This document shows, piece after piece, positions 25,001 through 34,439 of a DNA stretch of 64,000 bases. Under the pieces are notes generated by a model. The model worked only from the letters and a program-made list of their open reading frames with translations. It ran no database searches and had not been told where the DNA came from. The stretch's first letter is position 1; each line of letters opens with the position of its first letter. Source of the DNA: Cryptomeria japonica (lineage: Eukaryota > Streptophyta > Pinopsida > Cupressales > Cupressaceae); NCBI RefSeq assembly GCF_030272615.1, contig NC_081408.1, positions 766,789,330 through 766,853,329 of the forward strand, given 5' to 3'. The position numbers were made by a program, and so were the translations under genes.

Positions 25001-26145
25001 AATGTTCCATCATCCATGTCAACTGAACCTTTCCCTTCAACCTCTACTTGTGTATCATCACCTATGTAAATGTGAGGTACCTTAGATGGCTCTAATGAAG
25101 AAAACTGCTCCTTTGTAGAACCCATGTGATAGGAGGCACCCGAGTCAAGTATCCATTGCTGTGAAGAACCTGTTTTAGCCACAAATGCTTGCCCTTTTCC
25201 TTTTGACTGTGAGGAGGAAGAAGATGAATCCTTCTTTGTGTAGGCGGATGGCAAATTGAGTTTGTTTTTCTTGAGAAGATTGGTTAACTCATCAACTTGC
25301 TTTGCGTGGCATCGATGCTCATCATGACCATACTTTTTGCAATATGCACAAGTTGGTTTATCCTTCTTAGGTGTTGTCCCCTTCTTGGAAGAGGATTGTT
25401 GATTGCCTTGTGATGGAGAGGATGATTGGCCCTTTTCTTGTTGTGGTTGAGACTTAGATTGCTTCTTCTTCTTGTTGGAATTTTTGCCTTGACTTCCTTG
25501 ATTTCCTTGATTTGCCACCAAAGCCTTGGACTTTGAAGACTTGAGAAGCCCCATGTTCAACAACTTGGATTGTTCTAATATCAACATTTCTGTGAAAGCT
25601 TCAAAAGAAGGCATAACATAAGAACTCCCCACTGTCAAACGATGAGTTTGGAAGCTTGATACAAATGCTGCATACTCTGGTGCAAGCTTGTCCAACAAGT
25701 TGAATATCAATTGAGCATCCTTTTTGTCTATTCCACAATCCTTTAGCTTTGCTCTTAGCTCATTTGCTTTGGTTACATAATCTTGGATTGTATCAAAATT
25801 CTTGGGATCTAAGTTGGTGAGCTCATTATCAATCTGATAGCCTCTGATTTCATCAACTTGTCCATACAATTTCTGAAACATATCCCAAGCCTCTTTAATT
25901 GTTTTACACTTCTCAATGTGGAAAATGAGGTCATCTGATACATACTTGCGTAAGGTTCCAAGAGCCATGCAATTCTTAGTGAGCCATTCTAATTGAGCAT
26001 TTGGATCAGCCTTAGGATCAGGTGGTGCTGTTATTGTTCCATCTATGTAGTGTGTGAGACCCTTTTCCATGAGTTTACTCCATACTTTAATTTTCCATGA
26101 TGCATAATTATGTGGAGTTAATGGTGGAAACTTATTAGGACTCAT
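22078..26145 (-). CDS. Copia gag-pol polyprotein (intact)
   Basis: The frame opens at 26181; the start at 26145 ('MSPNKFPPLTPHNYASWKIK') looks most likely because it begins the gag domain. Positions are numbered from 26181 (1367 codons). Gag (UBN2-like) spans 15-210. The CCHC knuckle C-x2-C-x4-H-x4-C is at 278-291. The aspartic protease 'LDSGAS' is at 345-350. The integrase HHCC region is at 478-515, with catalytic D542, D605 and E641 (35-residue spacing). A Pro/Ser-rich linker spans 760-830. Reverse transcriptase spans 880-1130 with YVDD at 1048-1051. RNase H has D1212, E1253 and D1289. Domain order PR-INT-RT-RH defines Ty1-copia. All catalytic residues are present and there is no stop or frameshift. 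Confidence 0.97.
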   Translation of the reverse strand: MSPNKFPPLTPHNYASWKIKVWSKLMEKGLTHYIDGTITAPPDPKADPNAQLEWLTKNCMALGTLRKYVSDDLIFHIEKCKTIKEAWDMFQKLYGQVDEIRGYQIDNELTNLDPKNFDTIQDYVTKANELRAKLKDCGIDKKDAQLIFNLLDKLAPEYAAFVSSFQTHRLTVGSSYVMPSFEAFTEMLILEQSKLLNMGLLKSSKSKALVANQGNQGSQGKNSNKKKKQSKSQPQQEKGQSSSPSQGNQQSSSKKGTTPKKDKPTCAYCKKYGHDEHRCHAKQVDELTNLLKKNKLNLPSAYTKKDSSSSSSQSKGKGQAFVAKTGSSQQWILDSGASYHMGSTKEQFSSLEPSKVPHIYIGDDTQVEVEGKGSVDMDDGTFENVLYVPNLSTNLLSIYQITHYGNGKKVEFTPDSVVVKELDDDALVAVGQVNDNSRLYSFSHFVSRSPSRALLTHSNSESKLWHERFGHLNYRYLQQLSTKDMVTGLPRISFSEGVCSGCSMGKHPEEKFDKEKTWRALEVLQLVHSDVAGPFPAPSFSKARYVLTFIDDYSRFTWVYFLIHKSEVFDRFQDFKARVEKQSGKVIKILRTDNGREYVNKRLEDFCTFEGIDLQHSVAYTPQQNGVAERKNRTLKEMASCMIHARSLDPAFWAEAISCATHIQNRVPHKALQGITPFEAWVGRKPIVRHFRVFGCPAWARIPPQKCKALEPQSRPCIFVGYPEGVKAYRLMDPATHEVFIERSVHFEESSPSLASLPPPPSSIVDGDVSDSDDETPSTPTRRVTPPQGPFVVEVPHSPPPPRPRWARQTLESAGSLVGDPLDTRRTRSQHQDHPHAFIATASDPQTFREASGVPEWDQAMEEEYSSLMRNNTWDLVHLPKGRKMVRCKWIYRTKFAADGSVDKYKARLVAKGFSQVAGVDYTETFAPVAKMNSIRLTLAIAAAHGWAVHQMDVKSAFLHGDLDEEIYMEQPQGFIQDTSLVCRLRKSIYGLKQAPRAWYAKMDSFLLSAGFTRCHSDPNVYILRQDDSHLILVLYVDDLIITGSTSSIISRVKSALHDRFSMTDLGLLHYFLGIEISQSSSGITLSQPKYALDLLARFHMADCKPAPTPFLSGVKLEAQCSSPLVDATLYRQLVGSLIYLTHTRPDISFAVGMVSRFMQEPHELHWKAAKRILHYIQGTHHYGIHYAAGTGLRLVGYTDSDWAGDLVDRKSTSGYSFHLGSGPICWQSKKQHAIALSSTEAEYRGAVNAATETIWLQQILTEFGFTTPRPTVLYCDNQSAIAISKNPVQHQRTKHIEIHMHYIRELIQEQVIDLQYCSTAEQVADIFTKPFTESKFQQLRALLGVRDVSLGGVS

Positions 26146-26181
26146 TGCAACAAGAATGGAAAGAGCACAAAAGAGGCACAA

Positions 26182-27865
26182 TCACACAAGTCACCCCCCC
26201 AAATTCACTCAATCAAAGAACCCCCCAAATGTGATGATTTTGGCACTTTATAAGTAGTGCGTATACAATGGGCCACTTGCAAAAAAAGGCAAAGTGGACT
26301 TCTGATTTTCAATTTTACAACTACCTCAAGAAGGCCAAAAGAGACTCAACTGAAAATGCAAGAGATCTAACTAAGATCCAAGCAATTTACAAGTACCTAA
26401 TAGGCCAAATAAGACCAATATCTGAAAGTACAATTTTCACTCAAAATCTTTGAAATCTGATCATAGATTCTGAAAGTAGACGAAAAAATAAGCACTTTCA
26501 AAAAAAACGGCACCTGAAAAGGAGGTCGTATGAGCTCAAACGAGGCCTTTGAAGTTGCAGAATTGAGGATTGGACAGGTACAGCTGAGAGAATCCGAAAA
26601 TTCCGAAAAACCTGTGCATCAAAATCAGAAAATAACCACACCACTGCGAAGATCACGAAATTTTAGCCCATTTCAAAAAAAATTGCACCAAAAAAGGAGC
26701 AAAAATGAGCAAGATATGGCCTTCCAAAGTTGGACTGCAAAACTGAAAAGCCCAATGGAGAGGGGTTTAAAAATTTTCAAAAAATGCTGATGTGGCGCTG
26801 ACGTCAGCAAAACACTGTGTTAAATTTGACGGCCGTATGACCGTCATGAAAACTTCGCTGCCTGGCTGACTGGGCGTCCGTACCGTACGGACGGATTGCG
26901 TGGCACGCTGACTGTGTATTCCGTACTGTACGGAATGATGACTGTGCAGGCTGATGTGTGCGTCCGTACTGCTGACTGTGCGTACGGTGATCTGCGTGGC
27001 GTACGGATTTGTTTATCCACGGGCCAGTGGCCGCCTGCCACGTGGCGGGCGTGGTCCACCTGTCTCTGTCCGCGTGTCCGGGTGACGTGGCTGCCGGAGA
27101 GGTCTTCGCCGGAGTCTGAGGCCGGCGGTCACAGTTTCACCGGAAGCTGGAGGCCGCAGGCGCCGGAGTCCGGGGAGGAGGCGGAGCTGGCCGGGAGCGG
27201 GCGCCGAGGAGGCGCTGCAGCAGAGCCGGGACGGGAGGCGGCGTCGTAGGCCGGGAAGCTGCAAGCACAGGAGGCGAGGACGCGGGAGGTGCCGGGGGTC
27301 GCCCGCGGAAAGAGCCGACGCGCAGCCGGGAGGAGGCGGACACCGCTGGGTGCTGGGCGCGGAGAGGCGGCGGTGTAGCGTCGTCAGGGAGCGCGGGTGA
27401 CGAGATCGAGGACCGGGGAGCGGACGGGCGCCGCAGACGAGGTACGGACTGCTCTGCACTCGGTACACCTGCAACCTGCGCAGGTAGGTACGGAGCACGG
27501 GGGGGGGGGTCTGCGGACCCCCCAAAAAACAATATTTGTTTTTTTTTTTGCTTTCCAATTTTTTTTTTTTCGATTTTTTTTGATTTTTTTTTCTTTTCAA
27601 AACAATATTCAGAAAAACAAAAAGTATATTTTTTTTGAAAAAATATATAAAAAATCGAAAATCCGTACGATATAGCCAAATTGGGGAAAAAAATTTTCCT
27701 CACCAAAATAGGTCGACTTTATAGTCAAAATTTATGGAAATGGCCTCCCGGATTCAACGGTGATGTCCAAATCGCTGTAAGATGCCTCCAAAAAATGAAG
27801 ATCCCCAAATCCGAAAATAGAAGCCTTCCACGATGTCTCCAAAAACTGATCAACGAAGCCCCAAT
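26182..27865 (-). other. Copia 5' leader (about 1.7 kb), partly GC-rich
   Basis: The stretch lies between the gag start and primer-binding site. Sequence 26830-27510 is strikingly GC-rich in an otherwise AT-rich window and contains odd palindromes TCCGTACxGTACGGA at 26876-26892 and 26919-26935. A TGACGTCA bZIP-type site is at 26799-26806. A homopolymer-rich stretch (27530-27680) follows the primer-binding side. Frames here (Pro/Arg/Ser-rich) look like composition artefacts. Confidence 0.7.
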
Positions 27866-27878
27866 AGCTCTGATACCA
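27866..27878 (-). other. Copia primer-binding site
   Basis: TGGTATCAGAGCT directly abuts the LTR end. It is complementary to the 3' end of plant initiator Met tRNA. Confidence 0.85.
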
Positions 27879-28358
27879 TGTTGGATTTTGCCAAGATCAA
27901 GGGCACAATGAAAAGCATAAAAGAGACAATAGAATGACAAGAACAAACTGTATTCTCATCAATATAAAAATGATCAACTGGATTAACCAATACAATGAAT
28001 AGAGGCCTGCTTATATAGGCAAGGCCATATGGATGTATGAGCACACAAATATGACAAGTGGCTCAATGAGAAACAAGGGTAGGTAGGAAATAGGTGTGGG
28101 TAGGTAGGAGAAATAATATAATATTCCACATGAGGTGGATCACCCACCGAAGGTGGAATTATCACTCCACAATAAGTGGATATGATAGTGTAATAACAAG
28201 ATCAACACCATAAGAGGTGGAATTTCTCCTACACACACTATCCCAATGAGGCACAAACACCCAAGTGTCTCATATCCAAACTACTATGTAATGCATTATC
28301 CTAAGTAAACTTAAGTAAGTGTAATAATATCCATGATGAATAATTATTTACACCAACA
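27879..28358 (-). repeat. Copia 5' LTR
   Basis: This LTR adjoins the primer-binding site, so it is the promoter LTR. Its ends are TG...CA and its length is 480 bp. Confidence 0.95.
28011..28018 (-). promoter_or_regulatory. TATA box of the copia 5' LTR
   Basis: The minus strand reads GCCTATATAAGCAGGCC. This is a canonical TATA box placed about 130 bp before the LTR's inner end, so transcription would start some 25-30 bp further along the minus strand, inside the LTR. Confidence 0.6.
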
Positions 28359-28363
28359 CTAAG

Positions 28364-30365
28364 GCCATAGGGCCCACTGCTACAAACAGGGGTTTCAACA
28401 AGGAAGGCTTGGATTGGAAGCAATGGGTTATAGTGTCTTATTCCCCTTTCTTTATTCAAAGGATGATTGAAAAGGTTATGTCTGATATAAGACTTTAGAA
28501 TTATCTGAAGAAGACTCGCGAACCCCACAAGACGCCTAAGAAGAAGATCTCTTCCCCTTTAGGGGCTAACCAATCTGTTGACCTTAAAAAAAATAGAGGT
28601 AGACCATTGGCATCAACCAATAAAAATAGTAGTCTTTCCCCCCTAAGAAACATATCCCAAAATGTTATAAGTCCTTTAGGACCCCTATGAACACTATTCC
28701 CTAATTATTCCTCTATGACCCTGATCTCATCTCTTGAAATGTTTGAGGATTGGAGTCCCCGAACATAAAATATGTCATTAAAATATTTCTCAGACTGAGG
28801 AAAGAGGTGGATTTCCTATGTTGTAGGAGTTGAAAGAAGTCAACATTGCTCTTGACATCAACTTGGAATGTATATGTAGGGAGGCCACTCAATTTACCAC
28901 TAAACACAACAGAGGGAAGGGGGCTACTTCCATTATGGTGTCTAGCAAGTGGGATAAGTTTCTAGATTCATGGGGTATCTCTCCATGTAATAGATTTGTT
29001 TAGCCAAGATCAAATTCAATGGTATCATCTCATTATATGCCTCCAATGATCACAAAGAGCACATTACATTATGGAAGTGGTTTACTAAATTGGATGATAT
29101 CCCTTGGATTGTTGGGGGGGATTTTAACATGATTGAAAATGATCTGGATAAGAGTGGATGTTCTAAATTTGAATGGAAGCCAAATGAGAGGTTTTGTTGG
29201 AATAGGATAATCAACAAGAAGAGTTTAGTGGATCCTATAGCTGCAAGAAAACATGATTATGGTGGGATTTTGTATACTTGGTATAACTATCAACACGGGT
29301 CTAAAATGATCTACAATAGATTGGATAGGTTCTACTTTATTAGGGCCACCTTTAATGAGGTTTCTGGGCCTGATAATATGATTGTCAAGACCATCCCCTA
29401 CACCATTTCTGACCATCATGTCATTGTCATCTCTATTTGCCCCCTTCTATCTCCCATCACCAGTCATTGCTCGTTAGATAAATTTGTCCTTAATGTTGGC
29501 CTGCTTTAAGATGAATGTGTAATCCATGTTGCCTTCCTCATTAGAGAATATAATGCTTGGTTCCCTACCTTTGAGAACACAATTGATATATGGAATCAAA
29601 TTGTTCATAGTAGGAGAGCCCTTTTTCAGATTGTAGGTAAGAAGAAAGAAATGAATGGTAGGAAGGTTGAGCTTGATCTGGATAACCATCTCTTTGAAGA
29701 ATGAGACTTTATTGTAAAGCATCTTGATGACACTGAGGCAACCTTTCACATCAGGGCTACCAGAGACTCCCTAAGAGTTATTCAGAATAAGAAGATTCAG
29801 GGAGCCAAGGTGAGAGTCGAAATTAACTGGGTGGAGTATGGGGACAAAGGGTCTAAGTTCTTTTTTAATTTCCTTAAGAAAAAAGAGGCTAAGGAGCTAG
29901 TGGGTTAAATCAAGGAAGGGGATAACTTGATCATTGAGCAGGAAGGTATCCTGACTGCCTTCTCTAACTACTATAAGACCTTGTTTACTTTAGAGGACTC
30001 GAGACTGAATATGGATGCTCAAAATGTTTGTTCTCTTATACCCAAGATGATTGAGGAGGAAGATGTAAGGATTCTTGATAAGGACAACACTTTAGGGGAG
30101 ATATATCTAGCCATCAAAGCCCTGAAGAAAGATAAATCCCTCAGGCCTGATGGACTGTTAGCAAAATTATATCAAGTGAATTGTGATTGCATCTGTGAAG
30201 ACCTGCTATAACTTTATAAGGCAGCCATTAATTAGGGATCCCTAGGTTATAAGATTAATAATGGAATGACTAAACTCATCCCCAAAGAAGGAGATAAAAC
30301 CCTTATGAAGAATTGGATACCCATTACTCTTCTAAATGTCTCCTATAAATAATGGCTAAAATTAT
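28364..30365 (+). pseudogene. LINE ORF1 tail and ORF2 endonuclease/RT start
   Basis: After the copia right flank, the end of ORF1 runs to about 28690. ORF2 starts near 28715 with a damaged 'LISWNVRGLESP' opening. The AP-like endonuclease is recognisable at 29090-29440: 'PWIVGGDFNMIENDLDKSGC', 'YTWYNYQHGSKMIYNRLDRF' and 'TIPYTISDHHVIVIS'. The Asp/Asn of GDFN and the SDHH motif are retained. The reverse transcriptase N-terminal region follows at 29900-30360 ('LYQVNCDC', 'LIPKEGD'). Multiple stops interrupt the frame, and the foldback element cuts it at 30365. Confidence 0.75.
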
Positions 30366-31546
30366 GTGATGTCCCCGATAGAATTAAATAATAAATCTAA
30401 TTATTTTGTTGTAAGGCCCCAAATTTAATAACAAATATTTTGGGCCCTTTTATTTAATCAGATTAGACAAGTTTTGGTTGGTTGTATTGGCCCATTTGTA
30501 ACCCTTCAGGAAGTTTCCTAGAGCCCATATATATGACCATGTTAGTCATTGTGGTAGGTATACGAATTTGGTATTTTCTCTTGTAGGATCCTGTGGTTCC
30601 CCCATTCGATCCACTAAAAGATACCTCCTCCTAGTGTACACTTGCATCTATGACATGACAGGCTGGCAAGATCACAAGCTCTGATACCACTATAATGTTC
30701 CCTGATCATTTGATAGTGCACTGTCTAGTTCGTACGATGTGAATTATCCCTGATCGTACGGTGATGCATTGTCTATAGAGTGGAGTAGAGGGAGTGGCGT
30801 ATGGTGAAGATGTCATATGGTAAAGAGGCCGTACGGTGTGGTGAGGGGGAGTGGCAGTATGGTGAAGAGGACATATGGTTGTGGGGGTCATACAATGGTG
30901 TGAGGGAGGTGGTCGTATGGTGGTGTGGGTGTACGGTGGTGTGAGGGAGATGCTCATATGGTGGTGAGGGAGGTGGTTGTATGATGGTGTGGATGTACAG
31001 TGATGTGAGGAGGGGTCGCAGTATGGTGTGAGACCATATGGTGAGGGTACAGTCCATACAATGTGAAAACCATATAGTAGTAAAGATTAGTCACTGAACC
31101 AGTTGATGAAGCTTGCAATAAGGTATGATTATGAACCAAAATATTATATGTTATTGCACGAGCCAGAGAATAGGCAGATTAATGCATTTTAAATTATAAT
31201 GATCTAGGACTGAGAGCAAGACAGAGTAGGGTGAGGAGTTACTCCCACCGAAACTATGAGAACCAAATAGGGAGGGTTTTTCACCTCCGAAATGGCGGAT
31301 AACAAAACTCCAACTGGAATTCGCACAAACAAGAGAAAATACCAAATTCACATACCTACCACAATGACTAACATGGCTATATACATGGGCTCTAGGAAAC
31401 TTCCCAAAGGGTTACAAATGGACCGACACGACCAACAAATCTTGTCTAATCTAATTAAATAAAAGGGATTGAATTATTTGTTATTAAATTTGGGGCCTTA
31501 CAACAAAATAATTAGATTTATTATTTAATTATATCGGGGACATCAC
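30366..31546. mobile_element. Foldback element with ~218-bp terminal inverted repeats
   Basis: The left arm 30366-30584 and right arm 31329-31546 are inverted copies, both ending GTGATGTCCCC. The element interrupts LINE ORF2 at '..gctaaaatt/ctagcagac..', and AAATT occurs at both junctions (about 30360 and 31547-31551), suggesting a 5-bp duplication. The interior contains GCTCTGATACCA (30678-30689), the reverse of a tRNA-Met primer-binding site. It also contains about 350 bp of imperfect 'gtacggtg/catatggtg' repeats (30725-31075). No protein is encoded. The class is unsettled (foldback DNA transposon or an odd LTR derivative). Confidence 0.8.
30725..31075. repeat. Degenerate GTACGGTG/CATATGGTG minisatellite
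   Basis: About 15-20 imperfect occurrences of 'cgtacggtg', 'catatggtg', 'cgtatggtg' with 'gtgagggag' spacers. The minus-strand His/Thr/Pro-rich frames here come from the repeat. Confidence 0.6.
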
Positions 31547-33790
31547 AAATTCTAGCAGACAAGTTTGTAAAGGTTCTTCCCAAAATTATCAACTCCACTC
31601 AAACAAGATTCATCAAAGGGAGATACATTCTGGAAAACTTAATTAATTGTTCGGAAACCCTCCACTGGGAAAAAGAATCCAATCAAAATGGGGAAATGTT
31701 GTTGATAGATTTTGAAAAGGCATACGACGAGATAGAATAGAACTTCATCTTGAGGAAGCTAGAAAGTCTTGGCCTCCTTCCTTTCTTTTGCAAAATGGTT
31801 CAAATGTTACTAAGAGATGTTTCAGATTGTGTGGAAATCAACGATAGAAAATCAGATGTTTTTACTTTATCTATATCCATTAGGCAAGGGTGTCCACTTG
31901 CCCCTACCCTATTTGTCATAGCAGTAGATGCCTTGCACTACCTTCTCATAGATTTCTCCCTTTCCACTAGAGTATTGGGGATCAATTTTCCTAATAATTT
32001 TGAACTCCTAAATGTTCACTTTGCTGATGACATGAGCATTCTTCTAGATTTATCTAAGAAAAAATTGGATGCACTAATGATGAAGCTCTCAATTTTTTAT
32101 AAGGCCTTAGGGAGCACAATTTCCCTCCCTATGTCTATAATTTTGAGTTGTCAATCGCACCATCTACCTTGTTTTGCTAAATAATATATCTCATGGGGTG
32201 GCCCAGAACACCAAGTGAGATATCTTGGCATCTATTCTGTTGTTAACCCCAACTTGAAGGAGATGTGAGAGTGGGTTAAGATTAAGATTGATAAAAAACC
32301 TATAAAGTGGAACACACATTATTTATCTATGGCAGGCAGATTTTAGATCTGCCAAAAGGTTCTATCCTCATAAAATATCTTCTAATCATCTACATGGTTG
32401 TTCAATAACTATAAGTTTTGTTTTATTCTAGAACCTATTAGAGGTTTCCTATGGTCTGATGGAAAGGGAGAAAGAAAAAGGTATGTAATCAAATGGAACT
32501 GGTGCATTATGAGTAAACACAAAGATGGCATTAGACTAGAAGATTTAAAAACTCAAGGTATTTCCTTAGCTTGTAAATGGATATTCAAATCCATAAAAGA
32601 TGATGAACCTTGGAAAGTCCTCATAAGGCATTGCATTGCAAAATCTATCCCCAAATGAGCTCCTTCTTGGAAAGGGCTTCCATTTTATGACTTGGTTGCA
32701 GGGAACTTTGCTGTGAAACCCATGGGTTCTCCTATTTTTAACTCTCTTTGGAAATCCTGGGAATGGGCTAAAAGTTTTATCAGTAATAATGGAATATTAA
32801 AAAATAATGACACTATATGGGGGCATAAATCTATTTGGTGGAATTTATTCTACAAGGATGAGCCTCTAGCTTTGCTTCAGGGGTGTTCAGCTAGAGCTTG
32901 GGTGAAGAAGGGGATTCAAGTGTTTGACAATATTTTTCAAGATGGAAGGCTTCTCTCTTGGTAGGAATTGTTGAGCAAATTTGGTATCTCTGTCTCTCAG
33001 TACCACACCTACATTGTTATCCATTTTTCCCTTGCCCCTCTCTCGAGCCCCCTTCTGATTTTCTTTGACCTTGACCCTGTTGGACCTCATACATGTCTCT
33101 CTAATCTTTCTCTATCCAAAGTCTCCTTTAAGACCATCTACCTCACCCTTTCTCACTCTTAGGATGTTCTTTCTCACCTCTCCTATACTTGCCCCCCATC
33201 CCTATTGGCTGCTAGAGCAATATCCTTTCCTGACTTTGGTCCCCTCCCATTGAGCCTAAGAAGAAATTCTATGTTTGGAAGTTGTTGCTTAATAAACTCC
33301 CAATTTGTCAATCTGATGGTGATATCCCTATCTGTTCGTATTGTAGAACTCTTGATAATGTCTGACATATTTTCTTTGATGGCTTGTTGGCTAAAGAGAT
33401 CTTGGCCATGTTTGGGTTCAATGTGGGTAGTAATACTAATGTATTAGATGTCATCGATGGCTCTATTGGTAATATGAAGAAATCTAGCAATAGTTTTTGG
33501 TTTTTTTAATCTATCAATATTCTATGGGCCATATGGAAGATTAGGAATGATTGTGTTTTCAATAGTAGGTCTAGATCTCTTACTGAGTCTCTAAGGAGGC
33601 TCATCTCTTATGATGTTTCCTTGCAGGTCTCCATGGTGGTTGAAGTTAACAAGAAGAAATTTGAAGACGTCATGACAGATGGGGTTGTTAGATTGTTTAG
33701 GTTGGAAGTGTCTGATGACTTCACATGGTCCAGGAATGACATAGACAAATCTAATTTTTGAGACAACTTTACATATTTTTATGAGAGATC
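31547..33790 (+). pseudogene. LINE ORF2 reverse transcriptase core and C-terminus
   Basis: RT resumes directly after the foldback element with 'ILADKF'. 'LLIDFEKAYDEIE' (31700-31738) is the first catalytic-Asp motif, 'IRQGCPLAPTLFVIAVDALH' (31880-31935) is the conserved LINE RT block, and 'HFADDMSILLDLS' (32020-32056) is the YxDD-equivalent FADD motif. The thumb and zinc-ribbon (zf-RVT) region follows to about 33370 and a C-terminal region to 33760 that matches 60-260 in the first LINE fragment. Stops are present about every few hundred bases. Confidence 0.8.
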
Positions 33791-34157
33791 TGTTTGCCAG
33801 CAGAGGAGATGTCAAAGGGCAATAGTTGGTTGGACTCACTATTGCTTACTTAGTGTTTCACCCGTACCTAGACCAGATTCATGAGAACAAAGTGCTATTT
33901 TGGATGGAGGGGCATGCTAGATGAGAAATATGGACCTAGATGGAGGTCTCCTTTGTCCTTATAGATAGAGAATTTTAAATTATTTAGATGACGACAACTA
34001 TCTTGTTGATGGCATATTTTGAAAGAAACATATTTAGGATATTAACAACCTATTTTTTAATTTAATTAAGACTGTCATATCATACTTTACCTTCTTGTTC
34101 TCTCTCTTCTATTATCTATGTATGATTTTCATGATTATAAATAGAAAAAAAAAGAAT

Positions 34158-34439
34158 TCCATTTGAAGGATGCTTATATATATTATATAGAAGTATTTTA
34201 GATATCTAAACTAATCAAGAAATTTTTAATATGTATAATATAGTTATTTTATTTAACTAAAATTATTATATTTAAAACTAATATAATTTTTATTAAATAT
34301 TATATAATTTTATTTTATAGAATATATATAATTTATGTATATAATAAAATATTATATTCTTTTACTTAAGAAAATACATAATCTTTCAATTAAGAATTTT
34401 TAAGAAGTAAATGAAAATAGGTTTAAATTTAAAAATTTA
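34158..34439. other. AT-rich spacer between LINE and telomere-like array
   Basis: The stretch is A/T-dominated, with no feature seen beyond short A/T runs. Confidence 0.5.

Larger units (their letters stand above)
21323..28358 (-). mobile_element. Intact Ty1-copia LTR retrotransposon (7.04 kb)
   Basis: Two 480-bp LTRs (21323-21802 and 27879-28358) read identically, and the target duplication CTAAG flanks both ends (21318-21322, 28359-28363). The primer-binding site TGGTATCAGAGCT (27878-27866) and a polypurine tract (AAGGGGGGG, 21803-21811) are present on the minus strand. The single ORF has no stop. Identity of the LTRs means very recent insertion. It sits inside ORF1 of the older LINE. Confidence 0.97.
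19665..34157 (+). mobile_element. Near-full-length LINE, split by two later insertions
   Basis: The parts are 19665-21322, 28364-30365 and 31547-34157, together about 6.3 kb, the normal size of a plant L1-type LINE. ORF1 (19824 on), endonuclease, reverse transcriptase and C-terminal zinc region occur in order, and the element ends 'aaatagaaaaaaaaagaa' at 34138-34155. The copia and foldback insertions interrupt it cleanly, with reading resuming after each. A weak candidate target duplication is 'atttga' (19655 region and 34163 region). Confidence 0.85.

Noticed and set aside
27013-27706. Pro/Arg/Ser-rich frames of 190 codons
   Set aside because: They arise from the GC-rich and homopolymer-rich copia leader, exist in overlapping frames and start inside the primer-binding side of the element.
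30706-31139. His/Thr/Pro-rich minus-strand frames
   Set aside because: They are readings of the GTACGGTG minisatellite inside the foldback element.
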